Positions 24,840-35,643 of a stretch of 64,000 nucleotides of DNA are shown here, one piece after another. Numbering within the stretch: the stretch's first letter is position 1; every line of letters starts with the position of its first letter. The DNA lies in contig JALIGW010000005.1 in assembly GCA_023053685.1 (NCBI GenBank), forward strand, positions 23,229,501-23,293,500, written 5' to 3'. Under the pieces are notes generated by a model. The model was not told the origin of the DNA. It did not search any database and was given only the letters and a program-made list of their open reading frames with translations. A program made the translations under genes and the position numbers. The DNA comes from Diadophis punctatus similis. Its lineage: Eukaryota > Chordata > Lepidosauria > Squamata > Dipsadidae.

Positions 24840-24972
24840 ATCCATGTTTTTTGTTTTTTTGTTTTTTTGTTTGTTTATTTGTTTATTTGTTTATTTATTT
24901 TCATTCATTTATTTATTCATTCATTTATTCATTTATTCATTTATTTGTTTATTTGTTTATTTATTTTGTCAA
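24840..24972. repeat. (TTTG)n/(TTTA)n/(ATTC)n microsatellite at a LINE tail
   Basis: The mixed TTTG, TTTA and CATT units form the minus-strand A-rich 3' tail of the LINE at 24973-26138, apparently expanded into a microsatellite. Confidence 0.9.
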
Positions 24973-26138
24973 GCATGTATAAGATAAGATAACAGATACA
25001 ATTATAAACATGATTATGAATACATGAAATGGATACAAATAAATGGGGACATTAGGACAGGGATGGTAGGCATGATGGTGCATTTATGCATGCCCCCTAA
25101 AGACCTCTTAGGTGAGGTCAACAGTAGACAGTCTAAGGTTAAAGTTGTGGGGGTTTGGGGAAGAAACCACAGAGTCAGCTAGTGCATTCCAGGCATTGAC
25201 CACTCTGTTGCTGAAGTCAAATTTTCTGCAATCGAGTTTGGAGCGGTTTACCTTAAGTTTGTATCTATTGTGTGCTTGTGTATTGTTGTGATTGAAGCTG
25301 AAGTAGTCATTGACAGGTAAGACATTGTAGCAGATAATTTTATGTACTACGCTTAAGTCAGACCAAAGGCAGCGTAGTTCTAAGTTGTCTAAGCCCAAAA
25401 TTTCAAGCCTGGTTGCATAAGGTATTCTGTTGCGAGCAGAGGAGTGGAAGACTCTTCTCGTGAAATATCTCTGGACTTGCTCAATTGTATTAATGTCTGA
25501 AATGCAGTGTGGGTTCCAGACAGATGATCTGTATTCGAAAATTGGTCTAGCAAATGTTTTGTATGCTCTAGTTAGCAGTACAATATTACCGGAGAAGAAG
25601 CTACGCAAGATTAGGTTAACAACTCTTAATGCCTTTTTGGCAATGTTGTTACAGTGGGCTCTGGCACTTAGATCATTAGAGATGTGTTCTCCAAGGTCCT
25701 TGACAGAGTGAGGGTCGTCTACGAGGTCGTATCCACCCGGCTTGTATTTTATGTTCTGATTTTACTTGCCAATGTGTAAGACAGAGCATTTGTTGGTTGA
25801 GATTTGAAGTTGCCAATTGTTTGACCATTCTGACACATAGTCAATGTCTTTTTAAAGGGTAGCAGCATTGCCGGTGGTGTTGAATAGTTTTACATCATCA
25901 GCGAAGATAACGCAGTTGCTTATAATATGATTGCAAAGGTTATTTATGTAAAGTATAAAGAGTGTTGGTCCTAAAACACTGCCTTGGGGGACACCACTGT
26001 TAACAGGTGCAGAATTTGATAGGGCGCTCCCTATTTTGACCACTTGTTGCCTGTTTGACAGAAATGCAGCTATCCAATTATGCAAGAGCTTAACTTTTGT
26101 CTGGCAAAAACCAATATCAACAGAAGTAAGCCCCAGAA
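24973..26138 (-). mobile_element. CR1-group LINE ORF2 fragment
   Basis: The minus-strand frame 25852-26160 contains LLHNWIAAFLSNRQQVVKIG, then the reverse-transcriptase motif SGVPQGSVLGPTLFILYIN and the active-site FADDVKLF. The frame 25108-25608 contains RPIFEYRSSVWNPH, DINTIEQVQRYFTRRVF, and an SNRVVNAWNALADSVV-type C-terminus. They are separated by a broken stretch (25609-25851). This is the second half of ORF2 of a CR1-group LINE, 5'-truncated where the MITE at 26139 begins and inactive through stops and frame changes. It is clearly different from the CR1 copy at 1330-2830. Confidence 0.88.
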
Positions 26139-26240
26139 CACTGTTTCTCACCCTTGGCAACTTTAAGATGTGAGGACTTCAATACCCAGAATTCTCCAGC
26201 CAGCTTACACCTTAAAGTTGCCAAGGTTGGAGAAACACTG
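26139..26240. mobile_element. Palindromic hAT-type MITE
   Basis: CACTGTTTCTCACCCTTGGC at the left and GCCAAGGTTGGAGAAACACTG at the right are inverted repeats. TTAAGATGTGAGGACTTCAA matches the 6.2-kb and 21.4-kb copies. The flanks CCCCAGAA and CTCTGGAG agree only partly, so the TSD is decayed or the boundary is off. It lies at the 5' edge of the LINE fragment. Confidence 0.8.
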
Positions 26241-26248
26241 CTCTGGAG

Positions 26249-26904
26249 AGTACATAACTGACTATATCACTTAGTTGGGCAATAAAATGTCTGCCAGAAA
26301 ACAAGCAAGCTTAGAGAGCATTAAGGACCCCACAGTTCAATCCTGGGTTACAAATATTCTTTTCTTTTGGTAGTACATCAGTAATTGAGTATGTTAGTCA
26401 TACCATAACATCTACTGAGAAAATATTAAAAGCTGTTGTACAATGATTGCAATCTACCTTTCTTAGGCAGAGGTGGATAGAAATATGAGCAAATAAGAAA
26501 TCTTGTTAATTTTATGTGCAGTAGCTTTTAAAATGAAGCATGTGATTGAAATATTTTATGACTAAACTCATGAAATGGAAAGGAATAGCATGAGGAAAAT
26601 ATTAACTGGTCCTGACATTACAGATGAACTATCCTGCAGGAAGAGGCAAATATTTGTAGATCAATTAATGGAAAAAGAGAATGGAGAATTCTTACTCACA
26701 GTTAAAAAATGTTGCCTATCATTATGCATAAGTTGGGCAAATCAGAAGTTGCTAGAGCATTTACTGTTTATGTGACCTACCTATGGGAAAAGGCTCTACA
26801 TTTCATAATGAAATATGTATTTTATGTTATTTTGGGACCAGAGGTCATATTTATACAATGGTATTTTTCCTCTAGCATATCTATCATGTTAAATTCTTAG
26901 TATT
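26249..26904. other. No gene recognised
   Basis: AT-rich sequence upstream of the TA/TG arrays. The open frame at 26575-26775 has no family resemblance. Confidence 0.5.
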
Positions 26905-26905
26905 T

Positions 26906-27125
<220 letters not shown>

Positions 27126-27488
27126 CTATCCCATGTGGGAAAGATTTTAATTAAGAACAGATTTCCTGTTCTTGAGTACACATTCATACGTAAATCTATA
27201 GCAGAATAAAGACTAACAATTCAAGCACATAACCAAATTTCTCTTCAAAGTGCTAAATCAGTACCTTTAACATATTTAAGGATTCCTGTGGTTGCCTAAC
27301 ATAAATTTAATTGTCAAGTTAAATGAAAGCTTTTTTGAGGTTGTTATTTCTATTTAAATGCTTCTTTCTTGTCTCTTTACTTTGAATTCCATTCTCCTAT
27401 TTTTCTTTCTCAATTTTGCAACTTTTATACCTGTTGCAGAGGTTTTTTATTGTATTGAATTATTGTATTCTTCCATTTCATTTTTCAG

Positions 27489-27562
27489 ACTCACCCAGCA
27501 ATGCTGAAATTTCTTATACAAGCCGAAAGTGAACAACTTGTCATCAGTCTGGAGAGAAATGA
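27489..27562 (+). CDS. ADAM12: ADAM metalloprotease prodomain exon, ADAM12-like
   Basis: This 74-nt internal exon has a strong acceptor (attcttccatttcatttttcag ending at 27488, written as a pyrimidine tract plus CAG) and a consensus donor GTAAGT at 27563-27568. Read from its first base it gives 24 codons plus GA: THPAMLKFLIQ, then AESEQLVISLERN. The final split codon needs a G from the next exon and would encode E. The pattern HP-x3-L...L-x-I-x-LERNE matches the prodomain of membrane ADAM metalloproteases. I judge ADAM12 the closest from memory, with ADAM19 less similar. The ADAM12 gene has very long introns in vertebrates, which fits one exon in 64 kb. The paralogue assignment is less sure than the family. 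Neighbouring exons were not found. Confidence 0.72.
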
Positions 27563-27568
27563 GTAAGT

Positions 27569-28000
27569 GGTTGTAATTGGTATTCCCTGCAGTATAGTAG
27601 TGCTATGGATTACTAAGTTAAAATTGATGGTTTATATTTGTAATGTATGGAGAGGTATGGCCCTGCCTGCTTTCTAGCTTTGAAAAAATAGGCTGGTATA
27701 ACAATGTTTCCAAAGGTTTATTTCATTATTTAAAACAAGGTGGCAATTCTGTGAGATTTTGTGCACAAACCATGCATCTCTTTTGGCATTACTTTAAGCT
27801 TGTTTTACTTTCACACTTAAATAAACCTGCTTGTTCACATTATGATAAATAATTTTAAACACATATTGCTTTGTTTTGATATTATTTCATAGTTTGAAAT
27901 GAGTTAACCTGTCTAGGGACAATCATTCACTTTTTTGTGATAAAAAAACTTACATTCTCTCTGACCTAGTAGTTGGAAGGTAGGAAAACTGAGAGAAATA
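27569..28000. other. Intron-like sequence downstream of the ADAM exon
   Basis: AT-rich with no further exon recognised. The frame at 27643-27852 has no family resemblance. Confidence 0.5.
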
Positions 28001-28002
28001 TA

Positions 28003-28495
28003 CCGTATTTTTCGGAGTATAAGACGCACCGGAATATAAGACGCACCTTAGTTTTTGGGGAGAAAAGTAGGGGGGGAAATCTGCCTACCAGATATTCATC
28101 TGGCTAACGTCCTTAGTCTGGTCAGCTTCAGCACATTATTTTATCCCCTGGTTAGGACTTTAAAATACCTTCTTTGGAGAGAGTAATAATGAAAGAGCCT
28201 GCAAGCCAGTAAGAGCTGGGAAGATCATTAGCACCTGGTTAGGGCTAGAAAAAAACTTATTCAGAGCAAGTACAGCAATGAAAAAAACCCTGCAAAGACT
28301 TAGGGGTGGAAAAACCTCCTTCGGAGAGAGTAACAATGAAAAAGCCTGCAAGGTAAGAGCTGGGAAGATCGTTAGCACCTAGTTAGGGCTGGAAAAAAAG
28401 CTCCTAAAAAGCTACATTCAGAGTATAAGACGCACCCAAATTTTCAGCCACTTTTAGGGAGGAAAAAGGTGCATCTTATACTCCAAAAAATACGG
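28003..28495. mobile_element. Tc1/mariner-type MITE, 493 bp, TA duplication
   Basis: The left end CCGTATTTTTCGGAGTATAA (continuing GACGCACC) and the right end (GGTGCATCTTATACTCC, AAAAAATACGG) are inverted repeats of about 28 bp. TA flanks it at 28001-28002 and 28496-28497. The interior has three imperfect copies of an approximately 100-bp unit (gagagtaa.aatgaaa.agcctgcaag ... gttagggct). It has no transposase and has a close sister at 31068-31562 in the same orientation. Confidence 0.9.
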
Positions 28496-28499
28496 TAAT

Positions 28500-29457
28500 A
28501 AATGTTACTAAACTATCTCATAATTATAGTCTTGCTTATTGCAAGAATGGCAGCATAGTGATCTTAGTCTTGTAGAATCACCCATCAGTTCATCAAAGAT
28601 TAATAAGAGAATGGCAAAAGGACTTAGTCTATATTATCGTCTTTTTCTACAGTGATATGCTGATCCTGGCATAGGGACTTGGACTATCATATCTGTTTTT
28701 CTCAGAAGGATGTACATGACAACTGACTGTGCATATACACAATTCTTCTACACAATCAGGAGCATTGCCTATTTTTAGGATAGAAAAACCAATAATTTGC
28801 TTAGGGATAAAGGAGCTGCTTACTTGGTATCAGTCTGATACCCCCAAATGTCATTACTTAATTGATTGAATGCACTGACATTTTAAAATTTATACCTTTT
28901 ATTGTTGGCATCTGAAAATATAGTTTTCCCTCCCTATTTACTCCAACTGACAGATTGTGAAATCCTTGGCTTGGTAAAACTGAAAATAAACCATATGTAA
29001 TCTTCTATTTGTAAGCATTGAGTCATCCTAGACTGGGTTAAGTGATTACATGTTACTCTTTTATAGACTCTTGGCTGAAACGGTGTGGCTGAGTAGTCTA
29101 CCCATCCAAGACATAGTATGGGCAAACATTTCTTCAAATTAAAAATAAGAGTGAGTGAGCAAGATTAAAAAGTACTATAAAATGTGTTGGCACAGAACTT
29201 TGCCTCTAAATGCAAGCACATAACTAGGGTGGAGCAGAATTTGACCTGTTCCTCCCTAGTTACCAGGAATGACCAGGTATATGTACAGAGGATTCTTGAG
29301 CAGTTATAAACATCAAGAAAGGAAGTTGCCACAGCATAGCCAGTATATGAAACTCTCATTACATATACAACATGAGTTGGGTGATAAGGGTCTGGCAGAT
29401 AACACTAAAATAGGAAACTAATTACCTGTACATATTCAGGACTGTTAGAGGGAAGAA
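28500..29457. other. No gene recognised
   Basis: AT-rich sequence without supportable elements. Confidence 0.55.
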
Positions 29458-29512
29458 AATAGCAACAGCACTTAGACTTACAGTACATATCCCTCCATAA
29501 TGCTTTACTATA
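29458..29512 (-). mobile_element. SINE 3' tail remnant
   Basis: AATAGCAACAGCACTTAGAC followed by a degraded TATACC...TGCTTTAC segment matches the reverse complement of the SINE 3' end. Only about 55 bp are left. Confidence 0.65.
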
Positions 29513-31065
29513 GCTTCCTACCCTAGTAGGAGGATGAAATTGGGGTTACAAATTATACATCTGTAAATTTTCCCTTTGGTCAAGTATATAACAAGGGTGG
29601 AAGAGAGAGTTTTTAATATAAGAGATTTTTCCTTTTCTCCAGCATTTTTGTGTAGGCATAAGCTATTTCAGGAAGTGAGAGGGAAATTGACATTTTCTGC
29701 AAAAACCTGAGCACTGATATGAGCATTGGAGATAGTTTTACAGTTTAAAAAACAAAGGCCAAATCCTTTGCCATGTCATACATTTAAGGAGCTGAACCCT
29801 TTTATTTCCTGCCACAATTCCCATCCTCCCTCAGGAAGGCAAATGTGAACTGGACTTTCTGCAAAAGGTTATTCTATGGTGGTTTAATAAAGGAGCAAGT
29901 AATCCAAATTGCCTCCCAATGGAATCCACTGAGATTCCTTATTAGTTCTGCTAGAGAGACCAATGATGTTGCCAGGAGATTGCAAGGTTAAGGTTTAACA
30001 TTTAAAATTCTAGAATTTCCCGCAAACAATAATATCTCTTGGGAACAATGAACACCTGGAAATTGGCAGTGTAGCTGTCCAACATTTGCCATTATGAACT
30101 ACATTAATTTACTGTCCCAGTTTCAGTCACTACATCTTATGAAATCTAACATGACCTATCTACTCTCCCTTTGGTGGTGATCAGGATATATTTCTTCTTC
30201 TTTGGTTGTTTGTCTGTATTGATACAATATAAGGCTATCATCAACTGGTCCCTCAGAGAGAGCCAATTTGTTTTTAATATATCCAGCACCATGTTCAAGC
30301 TTCATACTATATATAGACAGAACTCTCAGAAGTGCTTTCCATCAATCAGCCAATCAAATGTTTCAGCAATGCCTGATTTACAAGTAGCAGTTTCATAATT
30401 TTGTACATGAAATTCTGAAGACAAGAAATGGGTTGATAATGCTAAGAAAGCATCCTGTGTGGCCCTGATCTCATAGTTGACAACAGGTCAAGGAACTCTG
30501 TCTTAATGGAACTATGGTGTCCCTCAATTCCCAGAACTCCTAATTCTTCTTGCAAAGTTCATGACTACTGCTCAGTATTTTCTTCCTCTAAAGTCCCTGG
30601 TGTAAGACAACATTGCACTCTATCTGTTGTTAATGAGACTGCAGCCCTAACCTTGGTAGACCAGATAACCTATATGGTGCTTATTTTTCAGAAGGTATGC
30701 ACAAGATTGTGCTAATAATTACATTATTTATTTATCTTGGAATAGGGGGAGATACCAAAGTTAAAATATGAACATTTTACTAAGGATACATACTTAGAAA
30801 ATAGAGAAGAGTGGGAGAGGAAATATCCTAAACTTAATCTACCTGATAGCATCTCCTTAAGACAGATTTCTCAAATATCTCAGTTTCAATAATATTGATT
30901 AGTGATTATGATAACTGAAGTCCAGGACATCTCTGAAGAGAACCAGACTGGGAAAACTGCCTGGAATATTGAGAGGAAGAATGAGTATAGTTCAGTTAAG
31001 CTATTATTTGAATTGTATGTCTAGGTTTTTATTGTTGTTTTGCAAATATAAGTTGATTTAGAAAG
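29513..31065. other. No gene recognised
   Basis: AT-rich sequence with scattered short open frames and no supportable exon or transposon end. Confidence 0.55.
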
Positions 31066-31067
31066 TA

Positions 31068-31562
31068 TCATATTTTTCAGAGTATAAGATGCACCGGAGT
31101 ATAAGACACACCTTAGTTTTTGGGGAGGAAAATAGGGGAAAAAATCTGCCTACCAGGTATTCATCTGGCTAGCGTCCTTAGTCTGGTCAGCTTCAGCACA
31201 TTATTTTATCCCCTGGTTAGGATTTAAAAAAACCCTTATTAGGAGAGACTAACAATGAAAGAGCCTGCAAGCCTGTAAGAGCTGGGAAGATAGTTAGCAC
31301 CTGGTTAGGGCTAGAAAAAAACTTATTAGGAGCAAGTAGAGCAATGAAAAAAAACCTTGCAAAGACTTAGGGCTGGAAAAACATTATTCGGAGAGAGTAA
31401 CAATGAAAAAGCCTGCAAGGTAAGAGCTGGAAAGATCGTTAGCACCTCGTTAGGGCTGAAAAAAAAGCTTCGAAAAAGCTACATTCAGAGTATAAGACGC
31501 ACTCAAATTTTCAGCCTCTTTTAGGGAGGAAAAAGGTGCGTCTTATACTCCGAAAAATACGG
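31068..31562. mobile_element. Tc1/mariner-type MITE, sister of the 28-kb copy
   Basis: Same architecture and orientation as 28003-28495: left end TCATATTTTTCAGAGTATAA, right end CTTATACTCCGAAAAATACGG, TA at 31066-31067 and 31563-31564, and the same triplicated interior. The left terminus has more substitutions than the right. Confidence 0.9.
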
Positions 31563-31564
31563 TA

Positions 31565-31974
31565 CTCTGTTTGTATAATAGAAGAGCTAAATCAGAAGGG
31601 GGGGGGAGCTTTCTCCTCAGAGGTTTGCTCCCTTCAACTTGAAATAATCTTCTCCCACAGGGCCAAAATTACCTTACCAAAATTACCTAGTGCTCTGGTC
31701 CTTAAGTGTGGAATGTGCATAGAGTATGCCTAAATATACCATATCAATTATGGTTCATATGGCTACCAAGAGACTGTATATATAAATCAGCTAAAAAGAA
31801 TAGTATTTTTTTCCTCCAAATTTATTTTATAATTAGAGGTTAAGCTTACTGTCATTGATAATACAACAGTGGTGTTAGACACTTATTATGATCTGATCTC
31901 TCTTTACTATGTAAACGCTCTTTTGTGAATATCATCTTATATTCAAAGTAATTTTCTTGTTGCATAAAAATCAT
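31565..31974. other. No gene recognised
   Basis: AT-rich sequence between the MITE and the TG/CA hairpin. Confidence 0.55.
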
Positions 31975-32086
31975 GTAGCTGAATACTGATGTGTGTATGT
32001 GTGTGTGTGTGTACACACACACACACACACACATCAATGTATCTGTGTATGTATGTGCAGACACATACACATCAGTATTCAACTAC
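31975..32086. repeat. Large hairpin built around (TG)n/(CA)n
   Basis: Left arm GTAGCTGAATACTGATGTGT (31975 on) and right arm ACACATCAGTATTCAACTAC (to 32086) are inverted repeats with one mismatch. Between them, TG repeats and then CA repeats also pair. The whole 112 bp can fold into an extended hairpin or cruciform. Confidence 0.85.
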
Positions 32087-33098
32087 AGTTCCCCATTAAG
32101 TCCATTTTCAGTAGATACCTAAGATTGCCCCTTGGTGAAATGCCTCTGAAAAGAAGTAGTTAAAGTGGATCCATTATTTATGAATTGATAATATATACTC
32201 TTCCATTCTCTAATGAAGCATAAGATGATGGGGTTTTGAAGAATGCATTTTTGCATAAGAAATGTAAATTGACTCCGCAAGGATGTTAAAATAAATAAGT
32301 GTGCTTGAGGTGTGAATAGAATGTGAAGACAAACACCTTTGCTGATTCTGTGTTTCTTAAATCAAAACAGAGGCATTTAAAAATCTGTGTTTATATTGCC
32401 TAATCGTTTTTTTAAGCATTATTTGCAAAGTATGGAAGAAAATTGTTTGCTAAATGTTACAATTTCTGTTTTAGCTAGATAATTAAATTAAAATAAACTT
32501 CTGATACAGTTATTTATACTTGGCCAAAATAGGTATAAATAGCATTCACATCACGTTACTGAAAAAAATTGGAGAATCAATGGACAAGCTGTGATTGTTC
32601 AATAGTGCTAGATTATAAATTCATTATCTTCCAAGTGGGTCACATTGGGGTTCATTGCATATTGCTGCTATGGTGGATTCCAAATAAAGAGTGGCATTTC
32701 AGATTGCAACTGAGAGGAGTCTTTCACCTAAGCTAGGATGAACTGATTAACTAAATTACTTTATTACTGATTTTGAAAATATTACTTTTAGATGAAAATA
32801 TAGATTCCTAACTGCAGAATTTAGATTGTAATTACGTTTCTTCATTTTCATCTGAATCACAATGGGATTAAATAAAGAGTCTTTGGCCTTCAGGTATTTA
32901 AATGTTGGAAACACTTGCTGAACAAATTGACTATTCAAACTTTGTCTCTCACCAATCTGTTAGAAAGAATAGAATATATTAACCTTCCTGCTGATCTGTC
33001 GGACTATGTAAAACTTAGGATATTTCATGAGTGAAACAAACTTCTTGAATCTGAAAAGTCAGTGCTGCCAAGTGAGACAACCCCATACAAAATTATTT
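32087..33098. other. No gene recognised
   Basis: AT-rich sequence. Nothing supportable was seen. Confidence 0.55.
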
Positions 33099-33205
33099 CT
33101 CCTCCTCCTCCTCCTCCTCCTCCTCCTCCTCCTCCTCCTCCTCCTCCTCCTCCTCCTCCTCCTCCTCCTCCTCCTCCTCCTTTTCCTCCTCCTCCTCCTC
33201 TTCCC
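33099..33205. repeat. (CTC)n trinucleotide array
   Basis: About 27 pure CCT units, then a few more after a TTTT interruption. The poly-Pro, poly-Leu and poly-Gly frames here are repeat translations. Confidence 0.95.
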
Positions 33206-33342
33206 AACCCCTCCGATAAAAGGTGTTCCTCCCCCTCATCCATTCCATTATTGACTATAGGGTCATTTCTGGAAGAGATCACAGGGAAAGTAGATCTGAC
33301 TATCATCAGCATGTATATAGTAATTTTATCAGTTATTGAAAA

Positions 33343-33582
33343 GAAATAGCAATAGCATTTAGCCTTATATACTGCCTCATAGCTCTTTACAGCACTCTCT
33401 GGGGAGTTTACAATGTAAGTAATATTTGCATAGTCCCCCCAACAGTCTGGGTCCTCATTTTACCAACCTCAGAAGAATGAAAGGCTGAATCAACTCTGAG
33501 CCCCATCAGGATCGAACTCCAGACTGTGGGCAGAGTTTGCCCGCAATACTATACTTTAACCACTGCGCCACCAGAAGTAAAA
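33343..33582 (-). mobile_element. tRNA-derived SINE, near full length
   Basis: In minus orientation the tRNA-like head includes an A-box-like GTGGCGCAGTGGTTAAAG and a B-box-like GAGTTCGATCC-type segment (plus strand GGATCGAACTCC). The conserved body and the AATAGCAATAGC tail lie at the left end. Confidence 0.88.
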
Positions 33583-34096
33583 CAGTAGAAACAATATAGA
33601 GACCAAAGAAACATGGTATAATAGCCTCCATTTTGAGGAACAATAGTTTCTAGGCAATATTTCCTGAAACTCTCCTCAGGGATAAGAATGAAGCACTAAA
33701 AAGTTACATCCTGTATTCTCCTCTCAGGTGGTTCAGAAGGATACTGTGGCAAATTTTATGAAAAATGCTGACCTCTCAAGAAGAATCTACCAAGTTACAT
33801 TCCTTCTGTTAATTACTAAAGAAAATCCAACAGGCTACAGGTCAATCTCAAGCCTACATCTGCTGCTTTTAACTAGGCCCCAAGGACATATGTTTTGTTA
33901 TCAAGTTGATAGTTTCTTCCTTCTTCAACTTTATTTCAACTTGATTTTAAAAAGTCCCTGGGTTTCTTATAATTTGCAGCTTATTTTTTCATTTGTAACA
34001 AAAAAAAAGTTTAATGTAAGCATAATTATAGTTTAATTAAATTTACTTTTACATTTAATAAACATTCCAAACCTGATACTTGAACAAAGCCTCTGT

Positions 34097-34098
<2 letters not shown>
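33583..34098. other. No gene recognised
   Basis: Mixed AT-rich sequence. The open frame at 33728-34036 shows no family resemblance. Confidence 0.5.

Positions 34099-34148
<50 letters not shown>
34099..34148. repeat. (CA)n microsatellite
   Basis: About 24 CA units. Confidence 0.95.
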
Positions 34149-35309
34149 ACTGATCTTAAAATAACCTAGTGACCAGATCAGAAAGTGGCATAAACATAAA
34201 CACTCACTGTATTACAGTTGTTCCAAAAGTGATTTTTTTCTGCTGTCAAAAGAAAGAATAATAAAAATGTTTACATCGCTTCACTGTTTCCAGAAATTTT
34301 ACACTTCTAGTTCAGTGGGGTATGAATTTGTGGATCAAATCAAGCAGAAAAGAGCGGTTTCTTTACAGCACTTATCATTGCAGCATAAAATTTGAAATTG
34401 ACTTGATCCTGATCCTTAGCACATGGTAGACCTATCATTCACTTGCACTCCAGTCATTTACCTTGCTGTTTTAATATTCATTTGTGTAGGTGTGACCATC
34501 TTTGAAACAGATTAGAGAGGGCACTCAGCAGGGATTGAGTTGACTGCCCAAACACACTTCTATTGCATATACCTCTAGAATCATTGATGAAACCAACCCC
34601 AACCTTTTCAAGATAACCTGGAATCCAGAAGGATCCAATGACCTTTTGAAGAATAGTATCATAATAAGCCCATACACAGTTGAGTTGTAGCCACTAATCT
34701 AACCTTAATCAGATGGCGATCCATTTATAATGGAGGATACCTACCCATATAACAGTTTTTTGCTTAAAAAACAACAACTCAAATCTAATACCACATGTTG
34801 GTGCTGTAATCAGTTTTTATTGGTTAGTAGTCATCATGTCTGTTGTGAACAATAGAGCTGCTTCAAACAAACCAGCCGCACAGTGGATAGGGAACTACTC
34901 GAATGTCGTAGGCACAAAACCAGATGTTAGTCACTAGCTTATTTATGCATTCTGTTAGTTAGAATCTCTAAATGTTTTGTGATCCTAAGACTAAATATGT
35001 ATACAAACACCCACATACACACTCAGCATGAACCAGCTCCCACACAGGTATAATTTCAAGGGACATATTGTACTTATGTATCACCATCACAACACCTTCT
35101 CCCTTGGCTGCTGTACTACAAAAGAAGCTGAGGCAAAATCAGATCTCTGCCTTTCTAAACAAGGCAACAGCCTTCTCATCCATTATCTCTCTCGTTTTGT
35201 TTTTGGAGTGACTTGGATTTACAGAGGAGTAAGAGTCAAGACTATGCTCTTTGAAGGTCCGGACTGATTCTCTAAGACTTGATGGTTCACATAATTTCCA
35301 GAAGAGGGG
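34149..35309. other. No gene recognised
   Basis: Sequence left of the DIRS element. No exon or transposon boundary could be supported. Confidence 0.55.
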
Positions 35310-35446
35310 AAAGGGCGTTGTTACTTACCTGAACGCCCATTCTCGTAGGGTGGCGCTAGCCTCCAAGATTGGGATGACCTCATCCATCAGCCAATCAGGA
35401 CTGAGTCTGACGTCATATAAAAGCTGTCACTGTGCCATAATCCCCC
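35310..35446. repeat. DIRS terminal inverted repeat (distal end)
   Basis: Bases 35348-35446 pair with 41316-41413. The outermost 35310-35367 are complementary to 35528-35585 in the internal complementary region. It contains CATATAAAAG, a TATA-like box that occurs in both ends. Confidence 0.92.
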
Positions 35447-35527
35447 TATTGAGACGAAGGAGTAGGTCAGACCCATAGTTTATCCCCACACACACCTTCA
35501 GTATGTACAAAACCCAATAGGGAGGGA

Positions 35528-35621
35528 CTTGGAGGCTAGCGCCACCCTACGAGAATGGGCGTTCAGGTAAGTAACAACGCCCTTTCTCCATAGTGGGTGG
35601 CGCTAGCCTCCAAGATTGGGA
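35528..35621. repeat. DIRS internal complementary region (circle junction template)
   Basis: It has two abutting halves. Bases 35528-35585 are the exact reverse complement of the distal terminus 35310-35367 (58 bp), and 35586-35621 are the exact reverse complement of the other terminus 41387-41422 (36 bp). In the DIRS model this region templates joining of the two ends into a circle. The exact fit fixes both element boundaries to within a base or two. Confidence 0.93.
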
Positions 35622-35643
35622 CATACCAAAGCAGTATCGTCCC

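Noticed and set aside
33025..33349. Poly-Gly, poly-Leu and poly-Pro frames
   Set aside because: Translations of the (CTC)n array.
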